Assembly (NCBI GenBank): GCA_903828025.1
Contig: CAIKKO010000197.1
Coordinates: 1-21,281, forward strand
Direction: 5' to 3'
Origin: an uncultured Sphingomonadales bacterium
Lineage (GTDB): Bacteria > Pseudomonadota > Alphaproteobacteria > Sphingomonadales > Sphingomonadaceae
DNA length: 21,281 nucleotides
Part shown: positions 15,323 to 21,281 of the stretch, piece by piece
How positions within the stretch are numbered: position 1 is the first letter of the stretch
How the letters are laid out: each line of letters starts with the position of its first letter
The notes under the pieces: model-generated
What the model was told of the DNA's origin: nothing
What the model saw: only the letters and a program-made list of their open reading frames with translations
The model's database searches: none
Position numbers and translations under genes: made by a program

Positions 15323-16297
15323 TCAGTCGGTCAGCTGGCGGGGCAGCTTGAACACCATGTTCTCGACCGTGGTGGTGATCGTTTCCTCTTCCACGGTGCG
15401 CCACTGGCTGAGCCGGTCGACCACTTCGCGCACCAGCACTTCGGGCGCGGAGGCCCCGGCGGTGAGGCCGAGCGTGGTGACATCGCCAAGCCACGCCGGA
15501 TCTATTTCGCTGCCGCGCTGGATCAGCTTGGCCGGCGTGCCGCTGCGCTCGGCCACTTCGACCAGCCGCAGCGAATTGGAACTGTTGGGCGCGCCGATCA
15601 CCAGCAGCAGATCGCAGCGCGCGGCAATCGCCTTGACCGCAGTCTGCCGGTTCGAGGTGGCATAGCAGATGTCTTCGGCGCGCGGGCCGGCGATATCGGG
15701 AAAGCGGGTGCGCAGCGCGGCGACAATATCACGCGTGTCATCGACCGAGAGCGTCGTCTGGGTGAGGAACGCGAGCGGCGTGCCTTCGGGGAATGCGAGC
15801 CCGGCGACATCGTCCAGCGTCTCGACCAGCGTGATGCTGCCATCGGGCACCTGACCCATCGTGCCGATCACTTCGGGATGGCCCTTGTGCCCGACGAACA
15901 GGATATGCCGCCCCGCCTCGACCTGGCGTTCGGCCTGCCGGTGGACCTTGCTCACCAGCGGGCACGTGGCATCGAGCCAATCGAGCCCGCGCGCGGTGGC
16001 GGCCTCGGGGATCTGCTTGGGCACGCCGTGCGCGGAAAACACCACCGGCGCGCCATCGGGCACTTCGTCGAGCTCCTCGACAAACACCGCGCCTTTGGCC
16101 TTGAGCCCATCGACCACAAAGCGGTTGTGGACAATTTCGTGGCGCACGAACACCGGCTGGCCGAACCGGTCGAGCGCGCGCTCGACAATCTCGATCGCGC
16201 GGTCGACCCCCGCACAGAAGCCGCGCGGCGCGGCGATCAGCAGCTTGAGCGGGGCCAGATCGGCATTCGGGGCGGTTTCGGGCGAAAGGCTGGTCAT
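15323..16297 (-). CDS. ispH: 4-hydroxy-3-methylbut-2-enyl diphosphate reductase
   Basis: 324 residues. This is the last enzyme of the MEP isoprenoid pathway, an iron-sulfur protein producing IPP and DMAPP. The three cluster cysteines are Cys28 (RGFCAGVDRA), Cys112 (DATCPLV) and Cys211 (ICYATSNRQ). The substrate-binding His57, His90 and His140, Glu142, and the NSSNSLRL motif are present. The frame stays open far upstream, to 16642. The ATG at 16297 is chosen because AAGG lies 8 nt before it and the conserved LKLLIAAPRGFC strand follows soon after; an ATG at 16303 adds two residues. It is first in the operon with thrB and rnhA and diverges from the lipoprotein gene. Confidence 0.95.
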   Translation of the reverse strand: MTSLSPETAPNADLAPLKLLIAAPRGFCAGVDRAIEIVERALDRFGQPVFVRHEIVHNRFVVDGLKAKGAVFVEELDEVPDGAPVVFSAHGVPKQIPEAATARGLDWLDATCPLVSKVHRQAERQVEAGRHILFVGHKGHPEVIGTMGQVPDGSITLVETLDDVAGLAFPEGTPLAFLTQTTLSVDDTRDIVAALRTRFPDIAGPRAEDICYATSNRQTAVKAIAARCDLLLVIGAPNSSNSLRLVEVAERSGTPAKLIQRGSEIDPAWLGDVTTLGLTAGASAPEVLVREVVDRLSQWRTVEEETITTTVENMVFKLPRQLTD

Positions 16298-16469
16298 CCG
16301 CATGGCCTTAGCAGCGGCGCGGTCCCCCCGCAAACCCTCCGCAAGCCTGATGCGCAACACTTCCTGCCCGCTGGCAGCGTCCAGCATTGCGGAGGCGCGC
16401 GCGGGTGGGTAGAGGAAGCGCTTCATGGTCCCGCGTGCTTTCCGCTTTTGGGAAGACATGCGGCCAGCC

Positions 16470-16499
16470 GGACTTGTTTTGAGTCGGATTTGTTTCGAG
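16470..16499 (+). promoter_or_regulatory. Imperfect direct repeat upstream of the lipoprotein gene
   Basis: GGACTTGTTTTGAG (16470-16483) and GGATTTGTTTCGAG (16486-16499) match at 12 of 14 positions with a 16-bp period. They end at the ribosome-binding site of the lipoprotein gene, in the divergent gap with ispH. They could be a regulator or translational control site; a chance repeat is also possible. Confidence 0.3.
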
Positions 16500-16508
16500 G
16501 ATGTCCTG

Positions 16509-17195
16509 ATGATGATCGCCGCGCCCAGCTTTCCCGCTTCCCGGCGCATCGCCCTGTGCGGCGCGCTCCTGCTGGCGGCAGCGCTCGGCGGATGCAAGAG
16601 CAGCCGCGGTGAGCTGGTGGTGGACGACAGCGTGGGTGTCACCGCGCTGCGCAGCCCCTGCCCGGTGGTGGCGATCCCCGATCAGACCGGCGACGTGACG
16701 CTGATGTCTGCACCCGGTCGCAGCGATGCCGGGGCGATTGACGTGACCGCCTCGATCACCAATCTGCGCAGCACGTGCGACGATGCCAAAGGCCAGACCT
16801 CGCTCGCGACCACCGCCACGTTCGATGTCTACGCGCGCCGCACCGATACGCGCGGCGCGCGCCGGGTGGAGCTGCCCTATTTCTCTGCCGTCATGCGCGG
16901 CGGCAACGTGGTGATTGCCAAGCGGATCGGCACCGTGGTGCTCGACTTTGCCGACGGGCAGGAGCGCGCGCAGGCGCAAGGCCGCGCCGGATCGACCGTT
17001 GATCGCAGCGAAGCGACGTTGCCCGACACTGTGCGCAAACTGCTCACCAAGAAGCGCCGCGCGGGGGACACCGATGCCGCGACCGATCCGCTGGCGCTCC
17101 CCGAAGTGCGCGCGGCGCTTGCGAAGGCGAGCTTCGAACTGGTGGTGGGCTTCCAGCTGACCGACGCGCAACTGGCCTACAACGCCACGCGTTGA
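16509..17195 (+). CDS. Putative lipoprotein of unknown function
   Basis: 228 residues; family not recognised with confidence. A lipoprotein signal peptide is clear, with Arg-Arg then a hydrophobic stretch, a lipobox LGGC at 26-29, and predicted lipidation of Cys29. Residues SS after Cys and no Asp at +2 suggest sorting to the outer membrane. The mature part has few recognisable motifs: two regions containing single cysteines that may pair, a beta-rich middle with ASITNLRSTC and ATFDVYARR, and a C-terminal helical part with LPEVRAALAKASFELVVGFQLTD. GAGGA lies 7-8 nt before the ATG at 16509; an adjacent ATG at 16512 is equally possible. It lies 36 nt upstream of argS on the same strand. Confidence 0.8.
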   Translation: MMIAAPSFPASRRIALCGALLLAAALGGCKSSRGELVVDDSVGVTALRSPCPVVAIPDQTGDVTLMSAPGRSDAGAIDVTASITNLRSTCDDAKGQTSLATTATFDVYARRTDTRGARRVELPYFSAVMRGGNVVIAKRIGTVVLDFADGQERAQAQGRAGSTVDRSEATLPDTVRKLLTKKRRAGDTDAATDPLALPEVRAALAKASFELVVGFQLTDAQLAYNATR

Positions 17196-17231
17196 TTGCG
17201 GGTCTATTCTGCTTGGGCTAACGGCGCGGGC

Positions 17232-18998
17232 ATGACACAGATCACTGCTTCCGCCGAGACCCTTCCCCTGTTCGCCGATTTCAGCGCGGTGATCGACCGT
17301 GCGCTCGATGCGCTTGTCGCGGCGGGCAGCCTGCCCGGCGGCCTGCCGCGCGGCGGGGTGACATGCGAGCCCCCGCGTGAGGCAGCGCATGGCGACCTTT
17401 CGACCAATGCCGCGATGGTCTTGGCCAAGCCTGCGGGCACCAACCCGCGCGCGCTCGCCGCGCTGCTCGTGGCCGAACTGGAACAGGAGCCGCGCGTCGT
17501 CTCCGCCGAAATCGCCGGGCCGGGGTTCATCAACCTCCGGCTGACCGGCGCTGCCTGGCTGGGCGAACTGCGGCTGATCGCCAGCGAGGGGGGCGATTAT
17601 GGGCGCTCCACCATGGGCGGCGGGCGCATGGTCAATGTCGAATATGTCTCGGCCAACCCCACGGGGCCGATGCACATGGGGCACTGCCGGGGCGCAGTGG
17701 TGGGCGATGCGCTCGCGGCGCTGCTGGCGTTTGCCGGGCACCGCGTGACCAAGGAATACTATGTCAACGACGCGGGCGGGCAAGTCGATGTGCTCGCGCG
17801 CTCGGTGCATCTGCGCTACCGCGAGGCGCTGGGCGAGGCCGTGGGCGACGTGCCCGAGGGGCTCTATCCGGGCGACTACCTCGTGCCGCTGGGGCAGGCG
17901 CTGGCGGCTGAATTCGGCGCTGCCTATGCGGCCGCCGCTGAGGCTGAATGGTTGCCGCTGTTCCGCAAGCGCGCGGTGGCGGCCATGATGGACATGATCC
18001 GCGCCGATCTGGCGCGGCTGGGCATTCATCACGACCTGTTTTCGTCCGAGGCAGAATTGCAGGCAGCGGGCAAGCCCGAAGCCGCCGAGGCGTGGCTGCG
18101 CGCGCACGATCTGGTCTATGACGGCGTGCTCGAAGCGCCCAAGGGCAAGACACTGGAAGATTGGGAAGCGGTCGAGCTCCCGCTGTTCCGCTCGACCAAG
18201 TTCGGTGACGATCAGGACCGGCCGATCAAGAAGTCTGATGGCAGCTGGACCTATTTCGGCGCGGACCTCGCCTATCACTTCCAGAAGGCCGAAACCGCCG
18301 ACGCGATGGTCGATATCTGGGGCGCGGACCATGCCGGCACGGTCAAGCGGATCAAGGCCGCCGTCGCGGCGCTGACCAGCGCGGATGGCGCGACCCCCAA
18401 GCCGTTCGAGATCAAGCTGGTGCAGATGGTGCAGCTGCTGAAGGGCGGCCAGCCGTTCAAGATGTCGAAGCGCTCGGGCAATTTCGTCACGCTCGCCGAT
18501 GTCGTGGAGATGACGAGCAAGGACGTGGTGCGCTTCACCATGCTCACGCGCAAGCCCGATGCGCAGATGGACTTCGATTTCGACAAAGTGGTCGAAGCCT
18601 CGAAGGACAATCCGGTGTTTTATGTGCAGTATGCCCACGCCCGGATCTGCTCGACCTTGCGCAAGGCGGCGGAGGAGGGCCTCGCCCCGTCCGGCGACCA
18701 TCTCGCGCTGCTCGGCGATGAGGAGCTTGCGCTGATCAAGCTGGCGGCGCAGTTCCCCCGCATCATCGAAAGCGCTGCAGTGGCGCGCGAGCCGCACCGC
18801 ATCGCGTTTTTCCTCAACGATCTGGCGGGCGGCTTCCACGCCTACTGGAATCTTGGGAACGACCGGGCTGACAAGCGGTTCATTGTGGGACACAATCCCG
18901 AGCTGACCGCAGCCCGTCTTTTCCTCGCCACGCAAATCGGGCAAGTGGTAAAGAACGGGCTGGCCCTTTTGGGGGTCGAAGCCGCCGAGGAGCTTTGA
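17232..18998 (+). CDS. argS: Arginyl-tRNA synthetase
   Basis: 588 residues, class I aminoacyl-tRNA synthetase charging tRNA-Arg. The N-terminal additional domain (Arg_tRNA_synt_N) covers about 15-105, with the GDLSTNAAM signature at 54-62. The HIGH motif appears as HMGH at 148-151 within SANPTGPMHMGHCRG. The KMSKR loop is at 410-414. The anticodon-binding DALR domain follows from about 460 (FYVQYAHARICSTLRKA). The ATG at 17232 lies 36 nt after the lipoprotein stop. An in-frame start directly at the preceding stop would add 12 residues and is not supported by a ribosome-binding site. The SPOR gene follows after 4 nt. Confidence 0.96.
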   Translation: MTQITASAETLPLFADFSAVIDRALDALVAAGSLPGGLPRGGVTCEPPREAAHGDLSTNAAMVLAKPAGTNPRALAALLVAELEQEPRVVSAEIAGPGFINLRLTGAAWLGELRLIASEGGDYGRSTMGGGRMVNVEYVSANPTGPMHMGHCRGAVVGDALAALLAFAGHRVTKEYYVNDAGGQVDVLARSVHLRYREALGEAVGDVPEGLYPGDYLVPLGQALAAEFGAAYAAAAEAEWLPLFRKRAVAAMMDMIRADLARLGIHHDLFSSEAELQAAGKPEAAEAWLRAHDLVYDGVLEAPKGKTLEDWEAVELPLFRSTKFGDDQDRPIKKSDGSWTYFGADLAYHFQKAETADAMVDIWGADHAGTVKRIKAAVAALTSADGATPKPFEIKLVQMVQLLKGGQPFKMSKRSGNFVTLADVVEMTSKDVVRFTMLTRKPDAQMDFDFDKVVEASKDNPVFYVQYAHARICSTLRKAAEEGLAPSGDHLALLGDEELALIKLAAQFPRIIESAAVAREPHRIAFFLNDLAGGFHAYWNLGNDRADKRFIVGHNPELTAARLFLATQIGQVVKNGLALLGVEAAEEL

Positions 18999-19002
18999 GA
19001 TA

Positions 19003-19890
19003 ATGGTTATCAGCGCAGCAGACGGTGGGCCCGACGACGGCCAGAACGAAGGCCTCCCGATCGATCCGGGCAACTGGCGCGAGCAGGTCGAGGAGCAGGT
19101 CGATGCCGCGACGGACCACGCGTCCGAAGTCGCGCATGATCTGGGCGAGACCGCGCAGGCCCATGCCGCCGAACTCGGGGAAGGCGCGGCTGCGGCCGCC
19201 GCTGCCGGGGCGGATCAGGTGTTCGGCACATCGTATGCCCAGACCGACCGGCTCGCGCTCGGTGATGAAGAGCGCCTGCCCTGGCTCGAAAGCGCCGATG
19301 ATGTCGATATGGACGAACCGGCTTCGGACAGCGGCCGTATGCTCGGCTTCGCGATTTTCGCGTTTCTGCTGCTCGCCGCGCTGGTCGGCGGGATCTACTG
19401 GGCGACGCACCGCAATTCCGCGCCAGCGGCGGCCGATGGCAGCGTGATTCCGGCGAGCACCGAGCCCTACAAAATCGCGCCCAAAGATCCGGGCGGCAAG
19501 ACCTTTGAAGGCACCGGCGACGCCAGCTTCAAGGTGAGCGAGGGCGAGAAGCCCGCCGCGAATCTGGCCGGTAGCGCCGCTGCTCCCGCTGCCAAGCCTG
19601 CCGCACCGGCTCCGGCGGCAGGCGCTGCGCCCGCACCGGCTGCACCCGCCACGGGCGGCGTCGGTGTGCAGATCGGCGCGTTCTCGACCAATGCCGCGGC
19701 CGAGGCCGCGTGGGGCAAGCTCGCCGCCGCGCATGCGCCGCTGACCGGCCTGTCGCACCGCGTGATCGAGGGCAAGGCCGATATGGCGACAGTGTTCCGC
19801 CTGCAAGCGGTTGAAGCCGATGTGTCCGCCGCCAATGCGCTCTGCGCCAAGCTGCAGGCTGGCGGATTGAAGTGCCAGGTCAAGCACTGA
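19003..19890 (+). CDS. SPOR-domain membrane protein
   Basis: 295 residues with a bitopic layout: a cytoplasmic acidic, helical region at 1-111 rich in Ala/Glu/Asp, one membrane helix at about 112-136, a Pro/Ala-rich periplasmic linker at about 185-217, and a C-terminal SPOR domain at about 219-295 (VGVQIGAFSTNAAAEAAWGKL...). SPOR domains bind denuded septal peptidoglycan, so a role at the division site, similar to FtsN-like or DedD-like proteins, is likely. Two cysteines in the SPOR domain (281 and 291) may form the disulfide seen in some family members. It starts 4 nt after the argS stop with GAGGAG 10 nt upstream, inside argS. A palindromic element begins 4 nt after its stop. Confidence 0.9.
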   Translation: MVISAADGGPDDGQNEGLPIDPGNWREQVEEQVDAATDHASEVAHDLGETAQAHAAELGEGAAAAAAAGADQVFGTSYAQTDRLALGDEERLPWLESADDVDMDEPASDSGRMLGFAIFAFLLLAALVGGIYWATHRNSAPAAADGSVIPASTEPYKIAPKDPGGKTFEGTGDASFKVSEGEKPAANLAGSAAAPAAKPAAPAPAAGAAPAPAAPATGGVGVQIGAFSTNAAAEAAWGKLAAAHAPLTGLSHRVIEGKADMATVFRLQAVEADVSAANALCAKLQAGGLKCQVKH

Positions 19891-19894
19891 GGTA

Positions 19895-19986
19895 AAGTAC
19901 CCCTCCGACCCGCCTGCGGCGGGCCACCTCCCCATTTTCACGAAGTGCAAATGGGGCGGTGGCAGCGCGCAGCGCTGACGGAGGGG
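19895..19986. repeat. Intergenic palindromic element, single core
   Basis: It starts with AAGTACCCCTCCG, identical to the element at 3900, and ends in CGGAGGGG. Between these are hairpin CCCGCC/GGCGGG with loop TGC (19909-19923), the core CCCCATTT/AAATGGGG (19930-19956), and hairpin CAGCGC/GCGCTG with loop GCA (19963-19977). It lies between two co-directional genes (SPOR and nagZ), so it may fold in their mRNA and uncouple their expression. An ATG inside it (19945) creates a false upstream start for nagZ. Confidence 0.85.
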
Positions 19987-20058
19987 CCGCTTCGTTTTCC
20001 CCGCCAATTGCGCCGCGCTGCCTTGCCAGCCCGGCGCATTTGCGCGACTCCGTTGCCC

Positions 20059-21078
20059 ATGCTTCCGGCAATTTTCGGCCTTTCCGGCCTCGCCCTCAGC
20101 GACGATGAGCGCGCCTTCTTTCGCGATGCCGATCCGGCGGGCTACATCCTGTTTGGCCGCAACGTGGAGAGCCGCGCGCAGCTGCGTGCGCTGACCGGCG
20201 AACTGCGGGCGCTGCACGGCCGGGCGCGGACCTTTATCTGCATAGATCAGGAAGGCGGGCGGGTCGCGCGGATGAAGCCGCCGGTCTGGGCGGCCTATCC
20301 CCCCGGTGAGGCGTTCGACCGGCTTTACGAAACCGCCCCGATCAGTGCCATCGAAGCCGCGCGCGCGCATGGTGAGGCGTTGGGGCTCGATCTGGCGGAA
20401 GCCGGGATCAGCGTCGATTGCCTGCCCTTGCTCGATGTGCGGCAAGCGGGCGCGCATGATGTGATCGGCGACCGGGCCCTGGGGCACGAGCCGCTGCGCG
20501 TGGCGGCGCTGGGCCGCGCGATGCTGGAGGGGCTCGCCCGCGCCGGGGTGGCGGGGGTGATCAAACATATGCCGGGGCACGGGCGGGCGCTGGCCGACAG
20601 CCACAAGGAGCTGCCCACCGTCACCGCGAGCACGGAGGCGCTGGAGGTGGACCTCGCGCCGTTCCGCAGCCTGAACGACAGCCGCATCGGCATGACCGCG
20701 CATGTGCGCTACACGGCGTGGGACGCGGAAAACCCGGCGACGCTTTCGGCCACGGTGATCCGCGACGTGATCCGGGGGGGCATCGGCTTTGACGGGCTGC
20801 TGCTCACCGATGATCTCGACATGCAGGCGCTCGGCGGTGCGGTGCCGGAGCGCGCGGCGCGGGCGCAAGCGGCGGGGTGCGATATCGCGCTCAACTGCTG
20901 GGCGAAAATGGACGACATGATCGGCATTGCCGGGGCGCTCGCGCCGATGAGCGAGGCGACCGCCGCGCGGCTGGAACGCGCGCTCGCCCCCACCAGTGAC
21001 TTTGCCGCGCCGGTAGACCTCGCGCGGCAGGCCGAGCGGACCGAGACGCGCGACCGGCTTCTGGCGATGGCGCGCTGA
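20059..21078 (+). CDS. nagZ: Beta-N-acetylhexosaminidase (glycoside hydrolase family 3)
   Basis: 339 residues. This cytosolic enzyme removes GlcNAc from anhydromuropeptides in cell-wall recycling. GH3 NagZ motifs are present in order: CIDQEGGRVARM at 61-72, KHMPGHG at 169-175, the Asp180-Ser-His182 acid/base dyad, and the nucleophile Asp251 in LLLTDDLDMQAL. The frame is open upstream to an ATG at 19945, but that start lies within the palindromic repeat. The ATG at 20059 places the conserved GLSGLALSDDER strand at the N-terminus and is preferred, though no strong ribosome-binding site is visible. The stop overlaps the next ATG (TGATG), coupling it to scpA. Confidence 0.93.
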   Translation: MLPAIFGLSGLALSDDERAFFRDADPAGYILFGRNVESRAQLRALTGELRALHGRARTFICIDQEGGRVARMKPPVWAAYPPGEAFDRLYETAPISAIEAARAHGEALGLDLAEAGISVDCLPLLDVRQAGAHDVIGDRALGHEPLRVAALGRAMLEGLARAGVAGVIKHMPGHGRALADSHKELPTVTASTEALEVDLAPFRSLNDSRIGMTAHVRYTAWDAENPATLSATVIRDVIRGGIGFDGLLLTDDLDMQALGGAVPERAARAQAAGCDIALNCWAKMDDMIGIAGALAPMSEATAARLERALAPTSDFAAPVDLARQAERTETRDRLLAMAR

Positions 21079-21281
21079 TGGAACTGGTCGCCGACGCCGA
21101 CTGGGCGGACACTCCGCTCGATGTGCCGCCCGATGTCGGCGCGGGTGAGGGCGATACGCTCACGCTCACCATCGACGGCTGGGAAGGGCCGCTGCACGTG
21201 CTGCTCGATCTGGCGCGGCGGCAGAAGGTGGATTTGCGCAAGATTTCGATCCTCGCGCTGGTCGATCAGTACCTCGAATTC
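21078..21281 (+). CDS. scpA: Segregation and condensation protein A (5' part)
   Basis: Only the first 68 codons are in the window; the gene continues past the right edge. The kleisin N-terminal domain is recognisable: DGWEGPLHVLLDLARRQKVD followed by LRKISILALVDQYLEF, matching the ScpA pattern (F/W)EGPLDLLL...K.D...I.I..I..QYL. ScpA with ScpB and SMC forms the bacterial condensin that compacts and helps separate chromosomes. An acidic N-terminal leader of about 30 residues precedes the domain. It starts within the nagZ stop (TGATG). In related genomes scpB and the tat genes commonly follow, which is a prediction for the next bases. Confidence 0.88.
   Translation, partial: MELVADADWADTPLDVPPDVGAGEGDTLTLTIDGWEGPLHVLLDLARRQKVDLRKISILALVDQYLEF

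Noticed and set aside
16298..16642. N-terminal extension of IspH by up to 115 residues
   Set aside because: The extension has no conserved sequence, overlaps the divergent lipoprotein start and lacks a ribosome-binding site. The ATG at 16297 fits the family.
16308..19073. A 921-codon open frame on the minus strand opposite the lipoprotein and argS
   Set aside because: It is the mirror of strongly supported genes (argS with HMGH and KMSKR motifs). Its translation is rich in His/Arg/Gln with no domain, as expected for antisense frames in high-GC DNA.
18880..20868. A 662-codon minus-strand open frame across SPOR, the repeat and nagZ
   Set aside because: It covers two genes with clear domains on the plus strand and has the composition of a GC-driven shadow frame.

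Overview
The window looks like a chromosomal segment of a GC-rich alphaproteobacterium of the order Sphingomonadales (Novosphingobium/Sphingomonas-like). This rests on the very high GC at third codon positions, the gene order ispH-thrB-rnhA, the gene order argS-SPOR-nagZ-scpA, and palindromic intergenic elements of a type I associate with sphingomonads. The genus assignment is inference. I see no rRNA, tRNA, CRISPR array, insertion sequence or prophage gene.

Layout. (1) 1-3895, + strand: a terminator from an upstream gene, then a small catabolic group. It comprises an SDR 3-hydroxyacyl-CoA dehydrogenase-like protein, a crotonase with isomerase-like active-site residues, a TetR regulator, a MarR regulator and a fumarylacetoacetate-hydrolase-family enzyme. 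Two junctions are translationally coupled (ATGA). (2) 3900-4037: a complex inverted-repeat element between convergent genes. (3) 4048-11455, - strand: a Tad/Cpa (type IVc, Flp-type) pilus assembly operon in the order cpaA-cpaB-cpaC-cpaD-cpaE-tadB-tadC. The motor ATPase gene cpaF/tadA, normally between cpaE and tadB, is absent, and there is no flp pilin or TadE/F/G gene here. (4) 11558-13599, + strand: an alpha/beta hydrolase coupled to a D-amino-acid-dehydrogenase-like flavoprotein, then a small DUF1508 (YegP-like) gene and a bidirectional terminator. (5) 13901-16297, - strand: ispH-thrB-rnhA, a tight housekeeping operon. (6) 16509-21281, + strand: an uncharacterised lipoprotein, argS, a membrane-anchored SPOR-domain protein, a second palindromic element, nagZ, and the 5' end of scpA, which runs off the window.

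How the genes work together. Region 1 fits oxidation of acyl-CoA or aromatic-derived acids under local regulators; the substrate cannot be read from the sequence. Region 3 encodes the prepilin peptidase, periplasmic CpaB, outer-membrane secretin with its pilotin-like lipoprotein, the polar-localising ParA-like protein, and both inner-membrane platform proteins of a Tad pilus, but no engine and no fibre subunit. A working pilus would need cpaF and flp elsewhere. The right half is a housekeeping block: isoprenoid, threonine, RNA-DNA hybrid removal, tRNA charging, cell-wall recycling and septal peptidoglycan binding, and chromosome condensation.

Nothing here clearly amounts to an undescribed system. 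The most worthwhile leads are the cpaF-less Tad locus, the modular palindromic elements (one with a duplicated core, one creating a false upstream start for nagZ), the substrate-site changes in the hydrolase-linked flavoprotein, and the crotonase that lacks both hydratase glutamates.
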